The notes: a model not told the origin generated them from the sequence alone. A stretch of 64,000 bases of DNA from Sphingomonas sp. UNC305MFCol5.2 (GCF_000712135.1 NZ_JOOE01000001.1:1116001-1180000), one strand, 5' to 3'. Numbered from the stretch's first letter, positions 32,428 through 41,042 are shown. Numbers and translations: made by a program.

Positions 32428-34614
32428 ATGCGTCATCTGTTTCTGCTGAGCGCAGCGTCGCTAGCGCTTGCCCTTCCCGCCGCCGCGCGGTCCGCCGATC
32501 CCGACAATTCCCCCGCCTCGCCGGCTACGCCCGCCGATGCGGCACCCACCGATGCCGCGCCTGACGGGCAGGACAAGGGCGTGAGCAAGGGCGACGAGAT
32601 CGTCGTCACCGGCATCCTGCCCACCAGCGAGCGCGACGTGCTCGCGGGCACCTCGGTGGTCTCGGGAGAGCAACTCACACGCGATCTACGGCCGAGCATC
32701 GGCGAGACGCTCGCCAGGCAACCCGGCGTTTCGGCGACTTCGTTCGGCCCCAGTGCGTCGCGTCCGATCCTGCGCGGATTCCAGGGCGAGCGCATCCGCG
32801 TGCTGACCGACGGGATCGGCTCGATCGACGTGTCGAACACTTCGGTCGATCACGCCGTGGTCATCGATCCGCTGCTCGCCGACCGTGTCGAGATCGTTCG
32901 CGGCCCGTCGGCATTGCTCTACGGGTCTTCGGCGATCGGCGGTGTGGTCAACGTGATCGACAGCCGCATTCCGCGCGCAGTCCCCGAGAACGGCTACCGC
33001 GTCAACGCGATCGGCAGCTACGGCTCGGCCGCGAACGAGCGCTCGGTCGGGGCCGCCGGCGATGTCGGGCTCGGCAAGATCGTGCTGCACGCCGATGGCT
33101 CGTATCTCAAGAGCGACGACCTCGACATCGGCGGCTATGTCCTGTCGCCGGCTGCGCGGGCCGCGGCGCTCGCGGCGGCTGCCGGGCCGACCACCCCCGA
33201 CGATCCGGATTTCGCGGCGTCCGCGGCGCTCAAGGATACCCTCCCCAACACCGCCGCGCGAACCTGGACTGCGGGTGTCGGCGCGGCGCTGATCACCGAC
33301 ACCGGCAATCTCGGCATCTCGTACAGCCATTATGACAGCCTGTACGGCGTGCCCATCCGCTATGCGACCGAGTCCGGACAGGAGCAGGAAGCCCCGCGGC
33401 TGAGCGTCGTCCAGAACCGGGTGGACCTGCGAGGCGAAGTCGAAACCGGCGGCGGCTTCCTCGACAAGATCCGCGTCCGCGCGGGCTATGCCAATTATCG
33501 CCATTTCGAGCTCGAGGAAGACGGCGAGATCGGCACTGCCTTCTACAACAAGGGCATCGAAAGCCGCCTCGAACTGGTCCAGTCGAAGCGCGGCGGCTGG
33601 AGCGGCGCTTCGGGCGTGCAATATTTCCACCGCGACTTCGACGTGGTCGGCGACGAGGCTTTCCTCCCCAAGAACCGCACCAGCCAGCTGGGCGTGTTCA
33701 CGCTGCAGCAGCTGGAGTTCGGCCCGCTCCGGGCCGAAGGCGGCCTGCGCTATGAGTCGACCGATCTCGCGGCCATGCCGCTCCTCGGCGACAGCCGCTT
33801 CTTCTCCGGCACGCGCCATTTCGATGCGATCTCCGGATCGGCCGGGCTTTCCTATGAGCTGGCGGACGGCGTGCGGATCGGGCTCAACGCCTCGCGCACC
33901 GAGCGCGCGCCGTCGGGCGAGGAGCTCTTCGCGCGTGGCGGCCACGCCGGCACCCAATCGTGGGAGGTCGGCAATGCGGACTTCAAGCTCGAAAAGTCCT
34001 GGGGCCTCGAGGGTACGCTCCACGTCCACCAGGATCGCTTCAGCCTCGATGCGTCGGCCTATTACAACTGGTTCTCCAACTACATCTCGGAAAACCAGGT
34101 CGATCCGGCGGTCTGCGAAGCGGCCGCGGCACCCAGCGGTCGCGAAGTCGATCTGCCCTGCTTCCAATATCAGCAGGCGGACGCCCGCTATTACGGCTTC
34201 GAGGCGGATGCGTCGTTCCGTCTTGCCCAATTGGGCAGCTACGCGATCAACGTGGACGCCCTGGGCGATTATGTGCACGCCTCGATCGTCGATGCGGGCC
34301 CGGTGCCGCGCATTCCGCCCGCCCGCGTAATGGGCGGCATCGAGGCGCAGTCCGATCGGATCACTGCACGCGCCGAGGCCGAGCATGTCTTCGAGCAGAA
34401 CCGCATCGCGCCGTTCGAGACTCCCACGGCCGACTATACGCTCGTCAACGCCTCGATCGGGTTCAAGCCGTTCTCCGGCAACGACAAGATCTCGCTGTTG
34501 CTTAGCGCGAACAACATCTTCGACGTGGAGGCGCGGCGGCATTCGAGCTTCCTCAAGGATTTCGCCCCGCTCGCCGGGCGCGACCTGCGGGCGACGGTGC
34601 GCGTCGGCTTCTAG
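32428..34614 (+). CDS. ZnuD-like TonB-dependent receptor
   Basis: A 728-residue outer-membrane receptor with a signal peptide (ALPAAARS), a TonB box EIVVTGI, plug motifs LARQPGVSATSFGPSASRPILRG and RVEIVRGPSALLYGSSAIGGVVN, and a barrel ending RVGF. The segment VCEAA...VDLPCFQYQQADARYYG in a late extracellular loop, with its Cys pair, resembles ZnuD-type zinc receptors. The genes downstream encode a MerC-like protein and a Fur-family regulator, which supports zinc uptake. Siderophore or copper receptors are alternatives. Confidence 0.85.
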   Translation: MRHLFLLSAASLALALPAAARSADPDNSPASPATPADAAPTDAAPDGQDKGVSKGDEIVVTGILPTSERDVLAGTSVVSGEQLTRDLRPSIGETLARQPGVSATSFGPSASRPILRGFQGERIRVLTDGIGSIDVSNTSVDHAVVIDPLLADRVEIVRGPSALLYGSSAIGGVVNVIDSRIPRAVPENGYRVNAIGSYGSAANERSVGAAGDVGLGKIVLHADGSYLKSDDLDIGGYVLSPAARAAALAAAAGPTTPDDPDFAASAALKDTLPNTAARTWTAGVGAALITDTGNLGISYSHYDSLYGVPIRYATESGQEQEAPRLSVVQNRVDLRGEVETGGGFLDKIRVRAGYANYRHFELEEDGEIGTAFYNKGIESRLELVQSKRGGWSGASGVQYFHRDFDVVGDEAFLPKNRTSQLGVFTLQQLEFGPLRAEGGLRYESTDLAAMPLLGDSRFFSGTRHFDAISGSAGLSYELADGVRIGLNASRTERAPSGEELFARGGHAGTQSWEVGNADFKLEKSWGLEGTLHVHQDRFSLDASAYYNWFSNYISENQVDPAVCEAAAAPSGREVDLPCFQYQQADARYYGFEADASFRLAQLGSYAINVDALGDYVHASIVDAGPVPRIPPARVMGGIEAQSDRITARAEAEHVFEQNRIAPFETPTADYTLVNASIGFKPFSGNDKISLLLSANNIFDVEARRHSSFLKDFAPLAGRDLRATVRVGF

Positions 34615-34741
34615 GCGAAGCTAAAGGGGGCGGCGGTACCGGTCCGCATTCGCGCTTCACGCGCGACGCGGCTGGCGCCGCCGTAATCCGCGGCGGCGCG
34701 ACGACGGCGCCGCCACCCGGCACTCATGTTTGGAGAAGAGC

Positions 34742-35146
34742 ATGCACCACGAACAGGTTGCGCGTGCTTCCGTCATCACCTGGCTCGATCGAACCGCGAT
34801 CGGCGCTTCGTTCCTGTGCCTGATCCATTGCGCCGGGCTCCCCCTCCTCCTCGCGGCCTTGCCCGCATTGTCGCGCGTGGTCGCGATACCCGAGAGCTTC
34901 CATCTATGGATGCTGGCATTCGCGATTCCGACTTCGGCCATCGCGTTGGTGGCGGGCCTTCGTCATCATGGCCGGGGCGAAACGCTGGTGCTGGGCGGCA
35001 CCGGGCTGGTGCTGATGCTGGCCGGCGCCCTGGCTTTCGCCGAGACGCCTGCCGAAACGGCGATGACGATCGGTGGAAGCCTGTGCCTCGCATGCGCACA
35101 CATCGTAAACTTGCGCAGGCGCCATTGGCCGCATCGCCATGGCTAG
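34742..35146 (+). CDS. MerC-domain membrane protein
   Basis: A 134-residue protein with four membrane segments (about 20-45, 50-70, 80-98, 103-122). The first has FLCLIHCAGLPLLL, the CxxxC-type metal motif of MerC. Classical MerC imports Hg(II), but no merR, merT or merA is present. The location between a ZnuD-like receptor and a Zur-like regulator suggests zinc handling. The ATG at 34742 has GGAG at six bases. Its 3' end overlaps the regulator gene by eight bases. Confidence 0.87.
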   Translation: MHHEQVARASVITWLDRTAIGASFLCLIHCAGLPLLLAALPALSRVVAIPESFHLWMLAFAIPTSAIALVAGLRHHGRGETLVLGGTGLVLMLAGALAFAETPAETAMTIGGSLCLACAHIVNLRRRHWPHRHG

Positions 35147-35549
35147 GAAGCGGCGCGCAGCGGGCGAGCTGGACGAATCTCTCGTCGCGCTTCTCGAGCG
35201 TGCGGGGCGCCCACTGACTGGCCTGATGCTCACCGAGATGCTGCGGGAACAAGGCGAGATCGTCGCCGTCAGCCTCGTTTTCCGCGCTTTGCGCAAGCTC
35301 GTCGAATGCGGGACCTTACACAAGCTGCTCTTGAGCCGCGGATATGTGCCGACGCGTTCGCCAGCCGAAATATATCTCCATTGCACCGCCTGCGGCGAGA
35401 TCGGACGGATCGCGAACGAAGAAACGTTCCTCAAGATCGAGGACGCCGCCGAACGCCGCAGATTTCGCGTGACGCGGCCGATCGTGGAAGTGGTGGGGCG
35501 ATGCGCGCATTGCCTGGAGCGCGAGGCGGATGCCCGCTTTCGTCAATGA
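35139..35549 (+). CDS. Fur-family regulator, probably Zur
   Basis: A 136-residue Fur-family protein with an N-terminal winged-helix DNA-binding domain (PLTGLMLTEMLREQGEIVAVSLVFRALRKLVECGTLHKL) and a dimerisation domain. Two CxxC pairs, LHCTACGEIG and CAHCLERE, form the structural zinc site. The association with a zinc-type receptor and MerC protein favours Zur over Fur. It may repress the locus under zinc sufficiency; a candidate half-site lies at 31863-31878. The overlap with merC implies co-expression. Confidence 0.85.
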   Translation: MARKRRAAGELDESLVALLERAGRPLTGLMLTEMLREQGEIVAVSLVFRALRKLVECGTLHKLLLSRGYVPTRSPAEIYLHCTACGEIGRIANEETFLKIEDAAERRRFRVTRPIVEVVGRCAHCLEREADARFRQ

Positions 35550-35559
35550 TGCTGCCCGG

Positions 35560-36036
35560 TCAATCGGCGGCGATCGCAACCACGAAAAGCGCGCATGCAA
35601 GGAGAGAGGCGAGCGTGCGGACGTGGTTCCACAAGGCCCAGCTTCGCAGGTAAACGGACCAGGTCGCGCCGCCATCGTGGCCGCCCGCCGCCGCCAGCGC
35701 GTTGTTGAGCGGCACGTTGAAGACGAGAGTCACGAGGAACATCCCGATCACGTAGATCGCGCCGCCGGCCGCCATCGCCTGCCAGCCGGCCTCGCGACGG
35801 ACCAGTCCGATCACGATTAGCGCCAGGCTGGCAAGCGTCGTTCCGAGAAAGACCGGCATGAAGAGCGATCGCACGATCTCGACATTGATTGCGTTCATCG
35901 CCTGCGCGCCACGCTCCGCGCCCAGACGGTCGAACGCCTGCAGGATGAAGGTCGAGAAGGCGAAATAGAGCCCGCCGATCAGCCCGCAGCCGATCGCGGA
36001 AAACCAGAGCAGGCCGCGCACCACGATCTCGACCAT
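35560..36036 (-). CDS. DUF1772 (anthrone oxygenase-like) membrane protein
   Basis: A 158-residue protein with four membrane segments: LWFSAIGCGLIGGLYFAFSTF, PVFLGTTLASLALIVIGLV, GAIYVIGMFLVTLVFNVPLN and HVRTLASLLACALFVVAIA. The FNVPLNNAL motif and TM pattern are those of DUF1772, a family including anthrone oxygenases. Function here is unknown. It is the last gene of a minus-strand operon; its start is separated by one base from the stop of the PD40 gene. It is convergent with the Zur-like gene. Confidence 0.85.
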   Translation of the reverse strand: MVEIVVRGLLWFSAIGCGLIGGLYFAFSTFILQAFDRLGAERGAQAMNAINVEIVRSLFMPVFLGTTLASLALIVIGLVRREAGWQAMAAGGAIYVIGMFLVTLVFNVPLNNALAAAGGHDGGATWSVYLRSWALWNHVRTLASLLACALFVVAIAAD

Positions 36037-36037
36037 T

Positions 36038-36934
36038 TCACCCTCCCGAATGCAGGATACGATAGCGAACGCGATAGAGGTCCATTCCGCCTTCGCCGCG
36101 CTCCCCGGAGAAGGTCAGCCGGCTTCGGTCGGACCAGTCCAGCATCGGGCCGTAGGTGTCGTGATCATTGTTGACCGCCGCCGGAAGCCTGGTTCCGGCA
36201 TCATAACCCCGTCCGGAGGGAACGGCAAAAAGCAGGTCGACGCGGTCTTTGCGGAAATCCATCGCCCGCGCGAAGACGATCGTCGCGCCGTCGCGCAGGA
36301 AGGTGGCGTCGAACTCGTTCGCCGCGGTGTTGAGCGCGCCGGCCAGCCGCCGGGCGACCGCGAAACCGTCACGAGACCGATGCGCAGTGAAGAGGTCGTG
36401 GCCGCCCGCCCCACCGCTCCGGTCGCTCGAGAACAGCAATGTGCTCCCGTCGGGCGAAAGCATCGGCGCAAACTCCTTGCCCGCGCTGTTCACTTCCGGC
36501 CCCAGATTGACCGGCGTTCCGAAGCCGTCGCCGATCACCGGCACCCGGTAGATATCGTCGGCCCCCGATCCTCCGGCGCGGTCCGAGCAGAAGTAGACGA
36601 ACCGCCCGTCGGCCGAGAATGCGGGATCGAAGTCGCGCCCGGCACTGTTGAACGATACCGGCGTGGCGGGACGCCATCGGCCGCCGGATCGGCGCGAGAC
36701 CCATATGTCATAGCCGCCCGGACCGCCGGGCCGGTCACGGCTGAACCACAAGGCGGTCCGGCCGTCGGGGCTGAGCGTCAGGCGGATTTCCGAATAGCGG
36801 GTCGAGGCGATTTCCGGAGCGAACGGCTCGGCTGCGCCGGTAATCGTCACGCGCGCCGGCTGCTCGCCCGCGGACGCCCCGCCGAGCAGGACGAGGCACG
36901 TCGCCGCCTTCAATGCATATCGAACGAGGATCAT
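36038..36934 (-). CDS. Secreted PD40/WD40-type beta-propeller protein
   Basis: A 298-residue protein with a signal peptide (LVLLGGASAGEQ) and at least four TolB/PD40-like blades: RLTLSPDGRTALWFSRDRPG, PAFSADGRFVYFCSDRAGG, PMLSPDGSTLLFSSDRSGG and ATFLRDGATIVFARA. PD40 propellers usually bind proteins or peptides in the periplasm. The repeated GG-x-D segments (GPGGYDIW, GSGADDIY, GAGGHDLF, GEGGMDLY) suggest structural regularity at blade ends. It is in the middle of the operon with a Tat-exported duplicated protein and DUF1772. Confidence 0.85.
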   Translation of the reverse strand: MILVRYALKAATCLVLLGGASAGEQPARVTITGAAEPFAPEIASTRYSEIRLTLSPDGRTALWFSRDRPGGPGGYDIWVSRRSGGRWRPATPVSFNSAGRDFDPAFSADGRFVYFCSDRAGGSGADDIYRVPVIGDGFGTPVNLGPEVNSAGKEFAPMLSPDGSTLLFSSDRSGGAGGHDLFTAHRSRDGFAVARRLAGALNTAANEFDATFLRDGATIVFARAMDFRKDRVDLLFAVPSGRGYDAGTRLPAAVNNDHDTYGPMLDWSDRSRLTFSGERGEGGMDLYRVRYRILHSGG

Positions 36935-36938
36935 GCGA

Positions 36939-38015
36939 TCATCCCTTCCGTCGGAAATCGCTGATCCAGTTGGTCTCCCATGTCGCGCCGCCGTCGCCGG
37001 ACATGGCCTGCTCCCAGCGCGCGGTGGTCGGTGTGATCCCGGACCAGCGCACGCGCGTCTTCACCGGGCGGCCGTCCTGCACATCGTCTCCCTCGAAAAT
37101 GCCGACGCCGTCGACGAAATGGCCCCGCACAGGCGTCGCAAACGCGGTCGGATCGCGCCCATCCAGCCACCAGCTCAACCATTCGCCGGTGGCTGGGTCA
37201 AAGGTGCGCAACCCAATCCCCCGATGCGCCCCGCCTGTGCGTGCGAAGTAATTGTCGCCGATATTGCCCTGGCCGCCAAGCACGGGCCAGTTCGTGAAGC
37301 TCCCTGCGAATACCTCCCAGTCGTCGCTCCCCGCGAGCCGCTGTTTGCGGCGGCGGTGCTGGACCGACCAGCTGCCATGAAGGAAATCGAAATCGCGCCG
37401 ACGGTCCGCTACCGACGGCAGCGGCATCGCCACGGGCGCGGTGCGGGTGAAGAAATTCTCCCAGTTGATCTCCCAGCTCTTTCCGCCATCGGTCGACAGC
37501 GCCTGCTCCCAATGCGGGCGTGCGCTGTGGATATCGAGCCAGCGGAAGCGCGCAGTGACGGGCCTGCCCTTGAAGGTGTCGGGGCCGGTGAAGACGCCCT
37601 TGTCGCCCAGGAACCCGCCACGCACCGGCGGATCGATCACCGTGGGGTTCCGTCCGTCGACCCACCAGATCGCCCATTGTTCCCGCTTCGGATCATAAGC
37701 GCGCACGGTGAGGCCGCGATAGGAGCCGCTGGGGATGTCGATGATATTGTCGTCGATCGTCGCGAGCCCGTCGAGCGCCAGCCACAAGGCGCTCTTGCCG
37801 GTGAACTCCTGCCATTCGTTGCTGCCGGCCAGCCGATCCTTGAGGCGGCGGTGCCAGACATCCCAGTTTCCGACGAGCCAGTCCCAGTCGTGCGCAGGCA
37901 CGGCGCCCAGCAGTGTCGAGGCCGACCCCGGGATCGCGAACGCTCCGCCTGCCGCCATTGCGCCGAGGATCAGATCCCTGCGTCTCCATCCACCGTGCAA
38001 ATCTTCCGCCGGCAT
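36939..38015 (-). CDS. Tat-exported protein with duplicated domain (unknown function)
   Basis: A 358-residue protein starting with a twin-arginine signal (WRRRDLILGAMAAGGAFAIPGSA). The mature part has two copies of one domain, residues about 43-200 and 205-355. Each begins DWDWLVGNWDVWHRRLKDRLAGSN and FDFLHGSWSVQHRRRKQRLAGSD respectively, and each ends with a WEQA(L/M)S-DGGxxWExNW motif. The pattern recalls the DUF1579/lipocalin-like family. Its substrate is unknown. It is the first gene of an operon divergent from the LysR gene. The gap to the next gene is four bases. Confidence 0.8.
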   Translation of the reverse strand: MPAEDLHGGWRRRDLILGAMAAGGAFAIPGSASTLLGAVPAHDWDWLVGNWDVWHRRLKDRLAGSNEWQEFTGKSALWLALDGLATIDDNIIDIPSGSYRGLTVRAYDPKREQWAIWWVDGRNPTVIDPPVRGGFLGDKGVFTGPDTFKGRPVTARFRWLDIHSARPHWEQALSTDGGKSWEINWENFFTRTAPVAMPLPSVADRRRDFDFLHGSWSVQHRRRKQRLAGSDDWEVFAGSFTNWPVLGGQGNIGDNYFARTGGAHRGIGLRTFDPATGEWLSWWLDGRDPTAFATPVRGHFVDGVGIFEGDDVQDGRPVKTRVRWSGITPTTARWEQAMSGDGGATWETNWISDFRRKG

Positions 38016-38052
38016 CGGCTCTCCTCCCGTATCGTCCGGCGCGCAGAAGACA

Positions 38053-38078
38053 TCGCAATACGAATTCTGGCTATGCGA
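38053..38078. promoter_or_regulatory. Possible LysR-type operator in the divergent intergenic region
   Basis: TCGCA (38053-38057) and TGCGA (38074-38078) form an inverted repeat separated by 16 bases, between the operon start at 38015 and the LysR start at 38108. LysR sites are usually T-N11-A dyads, so this is weak evidence. Confidence 0.3.
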
Positions 38079-38107
38079 AGCTTGGGCCGGGAGGCTAAGT
38101 CACACTT

Positions 38108-39043
38108 ATGCTCGACCAGCCGCTTCCTTCGCTTGCCGCAATTCGCGCCTTCGAAGCGGCGGCGCGGCTCGGGAGCTTCACCAAGGCGGGGCACGAGCTC
38201 GGCACATCCTCGGCGTCGGTGAGCTATCATGTGCGCCAGCTCGAGGCGCAGCTCGGCGTCACGCTGTTCCGGCGCCTTCCCCACCGCGTGGAGCTCACCG
38301 AGGGGGGTAGTTTGATCGCCACGGAGGCGGGCAAGGCGTTCGCTGCGCTCCGCGCCAGCTTCGCGCGCGCCGCCGAGATGGACGAAGAACGGCTGTCGCT
38401 GACGACATTGCCCACGTTCGGCACCAGCTGGCTCACGCCGCGGCTCGGTCTCTTCCGCGCGGCCCACCCCGACATCCTCGTCGATCTCGACGTTTCGGAC
38501 GCGCCCGAGGACCTCACCGCCGGCCGTTTCGACATCGCCATCCGCAATGGCGACGGCCGCTGGCCGGGCCTGCGCACGATCGAACTCTTCCCGAGCATCT
38601 TCATGCCGCTCTGCGTTCCCGAATTGAAGGCCGCCGCCGCCGGGATCGATGATCCGCTGGCCCCGCTCACGGTGCCGTTGCTCGGCCGCCCGGACTGGTG
38701 GTCGCTCTGGTATAGGGCGCTGGGTCGGGAGGAGTGCCCGCCGCCGTCACGCTTCGGCACCAGCTTCTCCGCCGAACATCTCGACGTGGCGGCGGCGCTC
38801 GCCGGCCACGGCGTGGTCATCGCTTCGCCGATCCTGTTCCGCGGCGAAATCGATGCCGGGCGATTGATGCCGGCGCACGATCTGGTCGTGCCTGCGGGGC
38901 GATCCTTCTGGCTGACCTATCCGGTTTCGCGCCAGAACAGCCGCAAGATCGGCCTGTTTCGCGAATGGCTGTGCGGCGAGGCCGCCGCCGCCCGCGATGC
39001 AGCGAGACGGTTCTGCTGCGAGCCTTCGACCGCCGACCCGTAG
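38108..39043 (+). CDS. LysR-family transcriptional regulator (GcvA-like)
   Basis: A 311-residue regulator with the N-terminal wHTH (LPSLAAIRAFEAAARLGSFTKAGHELGTSSASVSYHVRQLEAQLGVTLFRRLPHRVELTEGG, split here for reading) and a C-terminal effector domain. The DVSDAPEDLTAGRFDIAIRNG region is typical of the GcvA/AmpR-like subgroup. It is encoded back to back with the three-gene operon at 35560-38015 and probably controls it; the inducer is unknown. RBS-like GGGAGG lies 13 bases upstream of the ATG. Confidence 0.9.
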   Translation: MLDQPLPSLAAIRAFEAAARLGSFTKAGHELGTSSASVSYHVRQLEAQLGVTLFRRLPHRVELTEGGSLIATEAGKAFAALRASFARAAEMDEERLSLTTLPTFGTSWLTPRLGLFRAAHPDILVDLDVSDAPEDLTAGRFDIAIRNGDGRWPGLRTIELFPSIFMPLCVPELKAAAAGIDDPLAPLTVPLLGRPDWWSLWYRALGREECPPPSRFGTSFSAEHLDVAAALAGHGVVIASPILFRGEIDAGRLMPAHDLVVPAGRSFWLTYPVSRQNSRKIGLFREWLCGEAAAARDAARRFCCEPSTADP

Positions 39044-39139
39044 ACCGAGCCCGCTTCGCCATCGCTTCATCCGGATTGCGGCTTTCGCTGCGAGTGCGAA
39101 TAGGGCAGGAACGCGCCGCACATATTCGCTGGAGTCCGC

Positions 39140-39718
39140 ATGTTCCGCCCGATGTACGACTGGGTATTGCGCATGGCGCATCACCGCCACGCACTCCGCA
39201 GCCTGGCCGTGGTCTCTTTCGCCGAGAGCAGCTTCTTCCCGATCCCGCCCGACGTGATGGTCGTGCCGATGGTTCTCGCCCGGCGCGACCAGGCCTATCT
39301 GATCGCCACGGTCTGTACGGTCGCGTCGGTTATCGGCGGCATGTTCGGTTATGCCATCGGCTATTATCTGATGGAGAGCATCGGCCAATGGCTCGTCCAG
39401 CTCTATCACATGGAAAGCAAGATCGAGGCGCTGCGCCACGGCTACGACCAATATGGCGCTGCGATCATCCTGCTGAAGGGGCTCACGCCGATCCCGTTCA
39501 AGCTGGTCACCATCGCCAGCGGTCTCTTCCATTTCAATTTCCCGCTGTTCGTGGTCCTCGCAACCATTACGCGCGCCGCGCGCTTCTTCATCATCGCGGC
39601 ATTGCTCAAGCGGTTCGGCGAACCTGTGCAAGCATTCATCGAAAAACGATTGAACCTGTTTGCATGGGGATTTCTGATCCTGCTTGCCGGCGGCTTTGCC
39701 GCAGTGGCGCTGATCTAG
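39140..39718 (+). CDS. YqaA/DedA-family membrane protein
   Basis: A 192-residue membrane protein with SFAESSFFPIPPDVMVVPMVLAR, GGMFGYAIGYYLM and LLKGLTPIPFKLVTIASGLFHFN, motifs of the SNARE-associated (DedA/YqaA) family, and about five hydrophobic segments. DedA proteins contribute to envelope homeostasis and polyprenyl-phosphate or phospholipid flipping. The ATG at 39140 starts after a short intergenic stretch. It is followed after 16 bases by a small secreted or membrane protein gene, probably co-transcribed. Confidence 0.9.
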   Translation: MFRPMYDWVLRMAHHRHALRSLAVVSFAESSFFPIPPDVMVVPMVLARRDQAYLIATVCTVASVIGGMFGYAIGYYLMESIGQWLVQLYHMESKIEALRHGYDQYGAAIILLKGLTPIPFKLVTIASGLFHFNFPLFVVLATITRAARFFIIAALLKRFGEPVQAFIEKRLNLFAWGFLILLAGGFAAVALI

Positions 39719-39734
39719 GCGGAGGATCCTGTGC

Positions 39735-40004
39735 ATGTACAAGAAACTGGCTGTAATCGCCGCCGCATCGACGATGATCTTCGCATCGACCGCGGCACAG
39801 GCTGGATCGGCCTCGGCCCTGAGCCTGCGTAACGCCCCGGCCGTCGAGGCACGCGCCAGCACGCCCGCGACCAGGGAGAACAAGCTGCTACCGGGGGTCG
39901 GGCTCTACGCCGTGATCGGCATCGTCGCCATCGTCGCCCTGCTGGAAGCGACCAAAGTGATCAACATCTTCGGCGGCGACGACGATTCGCCCGACAGCCC
40001 GTAA
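39735..40004 (+). CDS. Small secreted/membrane protein of unknown function
   Basis: An 89-residue protein with a signal peptide (cleavage after AAQA), a short polar stretch (SLRNAPAVEARASTPATREN), one hydrophobic segment (GVGLYAVIGIVAIVALLEATKVI) and an acidic tail GGDDDSPDSP. It has no cysteine. Such Asp-rich-tail small membrane proteins are frequent in sphingomonads, often next to other envelope genes; no function is known. Followed by a terminator. Confidence 0.75.
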   Translation: MYKKLAVIAAASTMIFASTAAQAGSASALSLRNAPAVEARASTPATRENKLLPGVGLYAVIGIVAIVALLEATKVINIFGGDDDSPDSP

Positions 40005-40030
40005 GGCTCCGAAGGATCGCAAGACCAGTA

Positions 40031-40060
40031 GCGTCCCGGCTTCGTCCGGGGCGCCTTTCT
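40031..40060 (+). terminator. Rho-independent terminator before secE
   Basis: A 9-bp stem (40031-40039 with 40046-40054, one G-T pair) is followed by a CTTTCTT run. It ends the yqaA-like/small protein transcript and separates it from the secE promoter. Confidence 0.75.
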
Positions 40061-40121
40061 TCGGACGGATTGCCCGCTTCCCGGCGGGTAAAACGGCGAC
40101 GCCGCCCCCTCGCGAGCGCGC

Positions 40122-40150
40122 TTGCTTTTGCCCCCTCGCCTCGCTAGATA
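40122..40150 (+). promoter_or_regulatory. secE-nusG promoter
   Basis: TTGCTT at 40122-40127, 17 bases, TAGATA at 40145-40150. About 100 bases upstream of secE. Confidence 0.6.
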
Positions 40151-40250
40151 CCCGTCCCAATCCGACAGCGTGATGGGAACATGCCGGTCCTTCCCCGAAG
40201 GAGCCGGCAGCGGACCCATGCCTCGCTGAAGGAGCCAATTTTTGACGAGG

Positions 40251-40457
40251 ATGCCCAAGGTGGCAAAGACCAATCCCCTCGAATTCATGCGCCAGGTACG
40301 CGCCGAGACCGGCAAGGTCGTCTGGCCGTCGCGCAAGGAAACCGTGATGACCGGCGTGATGGTGCTGATCATGGCATCGTTGCTCGGCATCTTCTTCCTG
40401 GGCGTGGATTCGATCTTCGACGCGGTCGTCCGCGGCCTCCTCCGTCTCGCCCAGTAA
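40251..40457 (+). CDS. secE: Preprotein translocase subunit SecE
   Basis: A 68-residue single-span SecE: the conserved amphipathic stretch FMRQVRAETGKVVWPSRKETVMTG and one membrane segment (VMVLIMASLLGIFFLGV). SecE stabilises the SecYEG channel. The ATG at 40251 has only an abutting GAGG; GTG at 40260 (VAKTNPLEF), with that GAGG nine bases upstream, and TTG at 40242 with AAGGAG are the alternatives. It lies directly before nusG, the universal arrangement. Confidence 0.93.
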   Translation: MPKVAKTNPLEFMRQVRAETGKVVWPSRKETVMTGVMVLIMASLLGIFFLGVDSIFDAVVRGLLRLAQ

Positions 40458-40471
40458 GGAACACGGCAAAC

Positions 40472-41011
40472 ATGGCGCGCTGGTACATCATCCACGCCTA
40501 TTCGGGCTTCGAAGGCAAGGTTCGCGATCAGATCATGGCCGACGCGACGCGTCTCGGCCTCGATCGTCTGGTCGAGGCCGTCGAGGTCCCGACCGAGACC
40601 GTCACCGAGGTTCGCCGGGGCAAGAAGATCCAGTCCGAGCGGAAGTTCTTCCCGGGCTATGTGCTCGCCAAGCTCGAGATGAACGACGACGTCTATCACC
40701 TCGTCAAGAACACGCCGAAGGTGACCGGCTTCCTCGGCAGCTCGGGCAAGCCCCAGCCGATCAGCGAGGCCGAGGCCGCGCGCATCCTCAACACCAAGGA
40801 AGAGGCCGCCTCCGCCGCGCCCAAGGCGCGGGTACATGTCGATTACGACATCGGCGACACGGTCAAGGTCACCTCGGGCAATTTCGCGACCTTCTCGGGC
40901 GTGGTCGAGGAGCTCGATTTCGACAAGAGCCGGGTCAAGGTCTCGATCTCGATCTTCGGTCGCGCCACGCCGTTGGAGCTGGGATTCGAGGACGTCGAAC
41001 GCATCAAGTAA
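40472..41011 (+). CDS. nusG: Transcription termination/antitermination factor NusG
   Basis: A 179-residue NusG with the NGN domain (ARWYIIHAYSGFEGKVRDQI, RKFFPGYVLAKLEMND) and the KOW domain (DYDIGDTVKVTSGNFATFSGVVEEL). NusG binds RNA polymerase, acting as processivity and Rho cofactor and coupling factor with the ribosome. The ATG is 14 bases after secE. A strong terminator follows. Confidence 0.97.
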   Translation: MARWYIIHAYSGFEGKVRDQIMADATRLGLDRLVEAVEVPTETVTEVRRGKKIQSERKFFPGYVLAKLEMNDDVYHLVKNTPKVTGFLGSSGKPQPISEAEAARILNTKEEAASAAPKARVHVDYDIGDTVKVTSGNFATFSGVVEELDFDKSRVKVSISIFGRATPLELGFEDVERIK

Positions 41012-41042
41012 CCGGGCTGATTTTCAGCTTTTGCAAGATACG

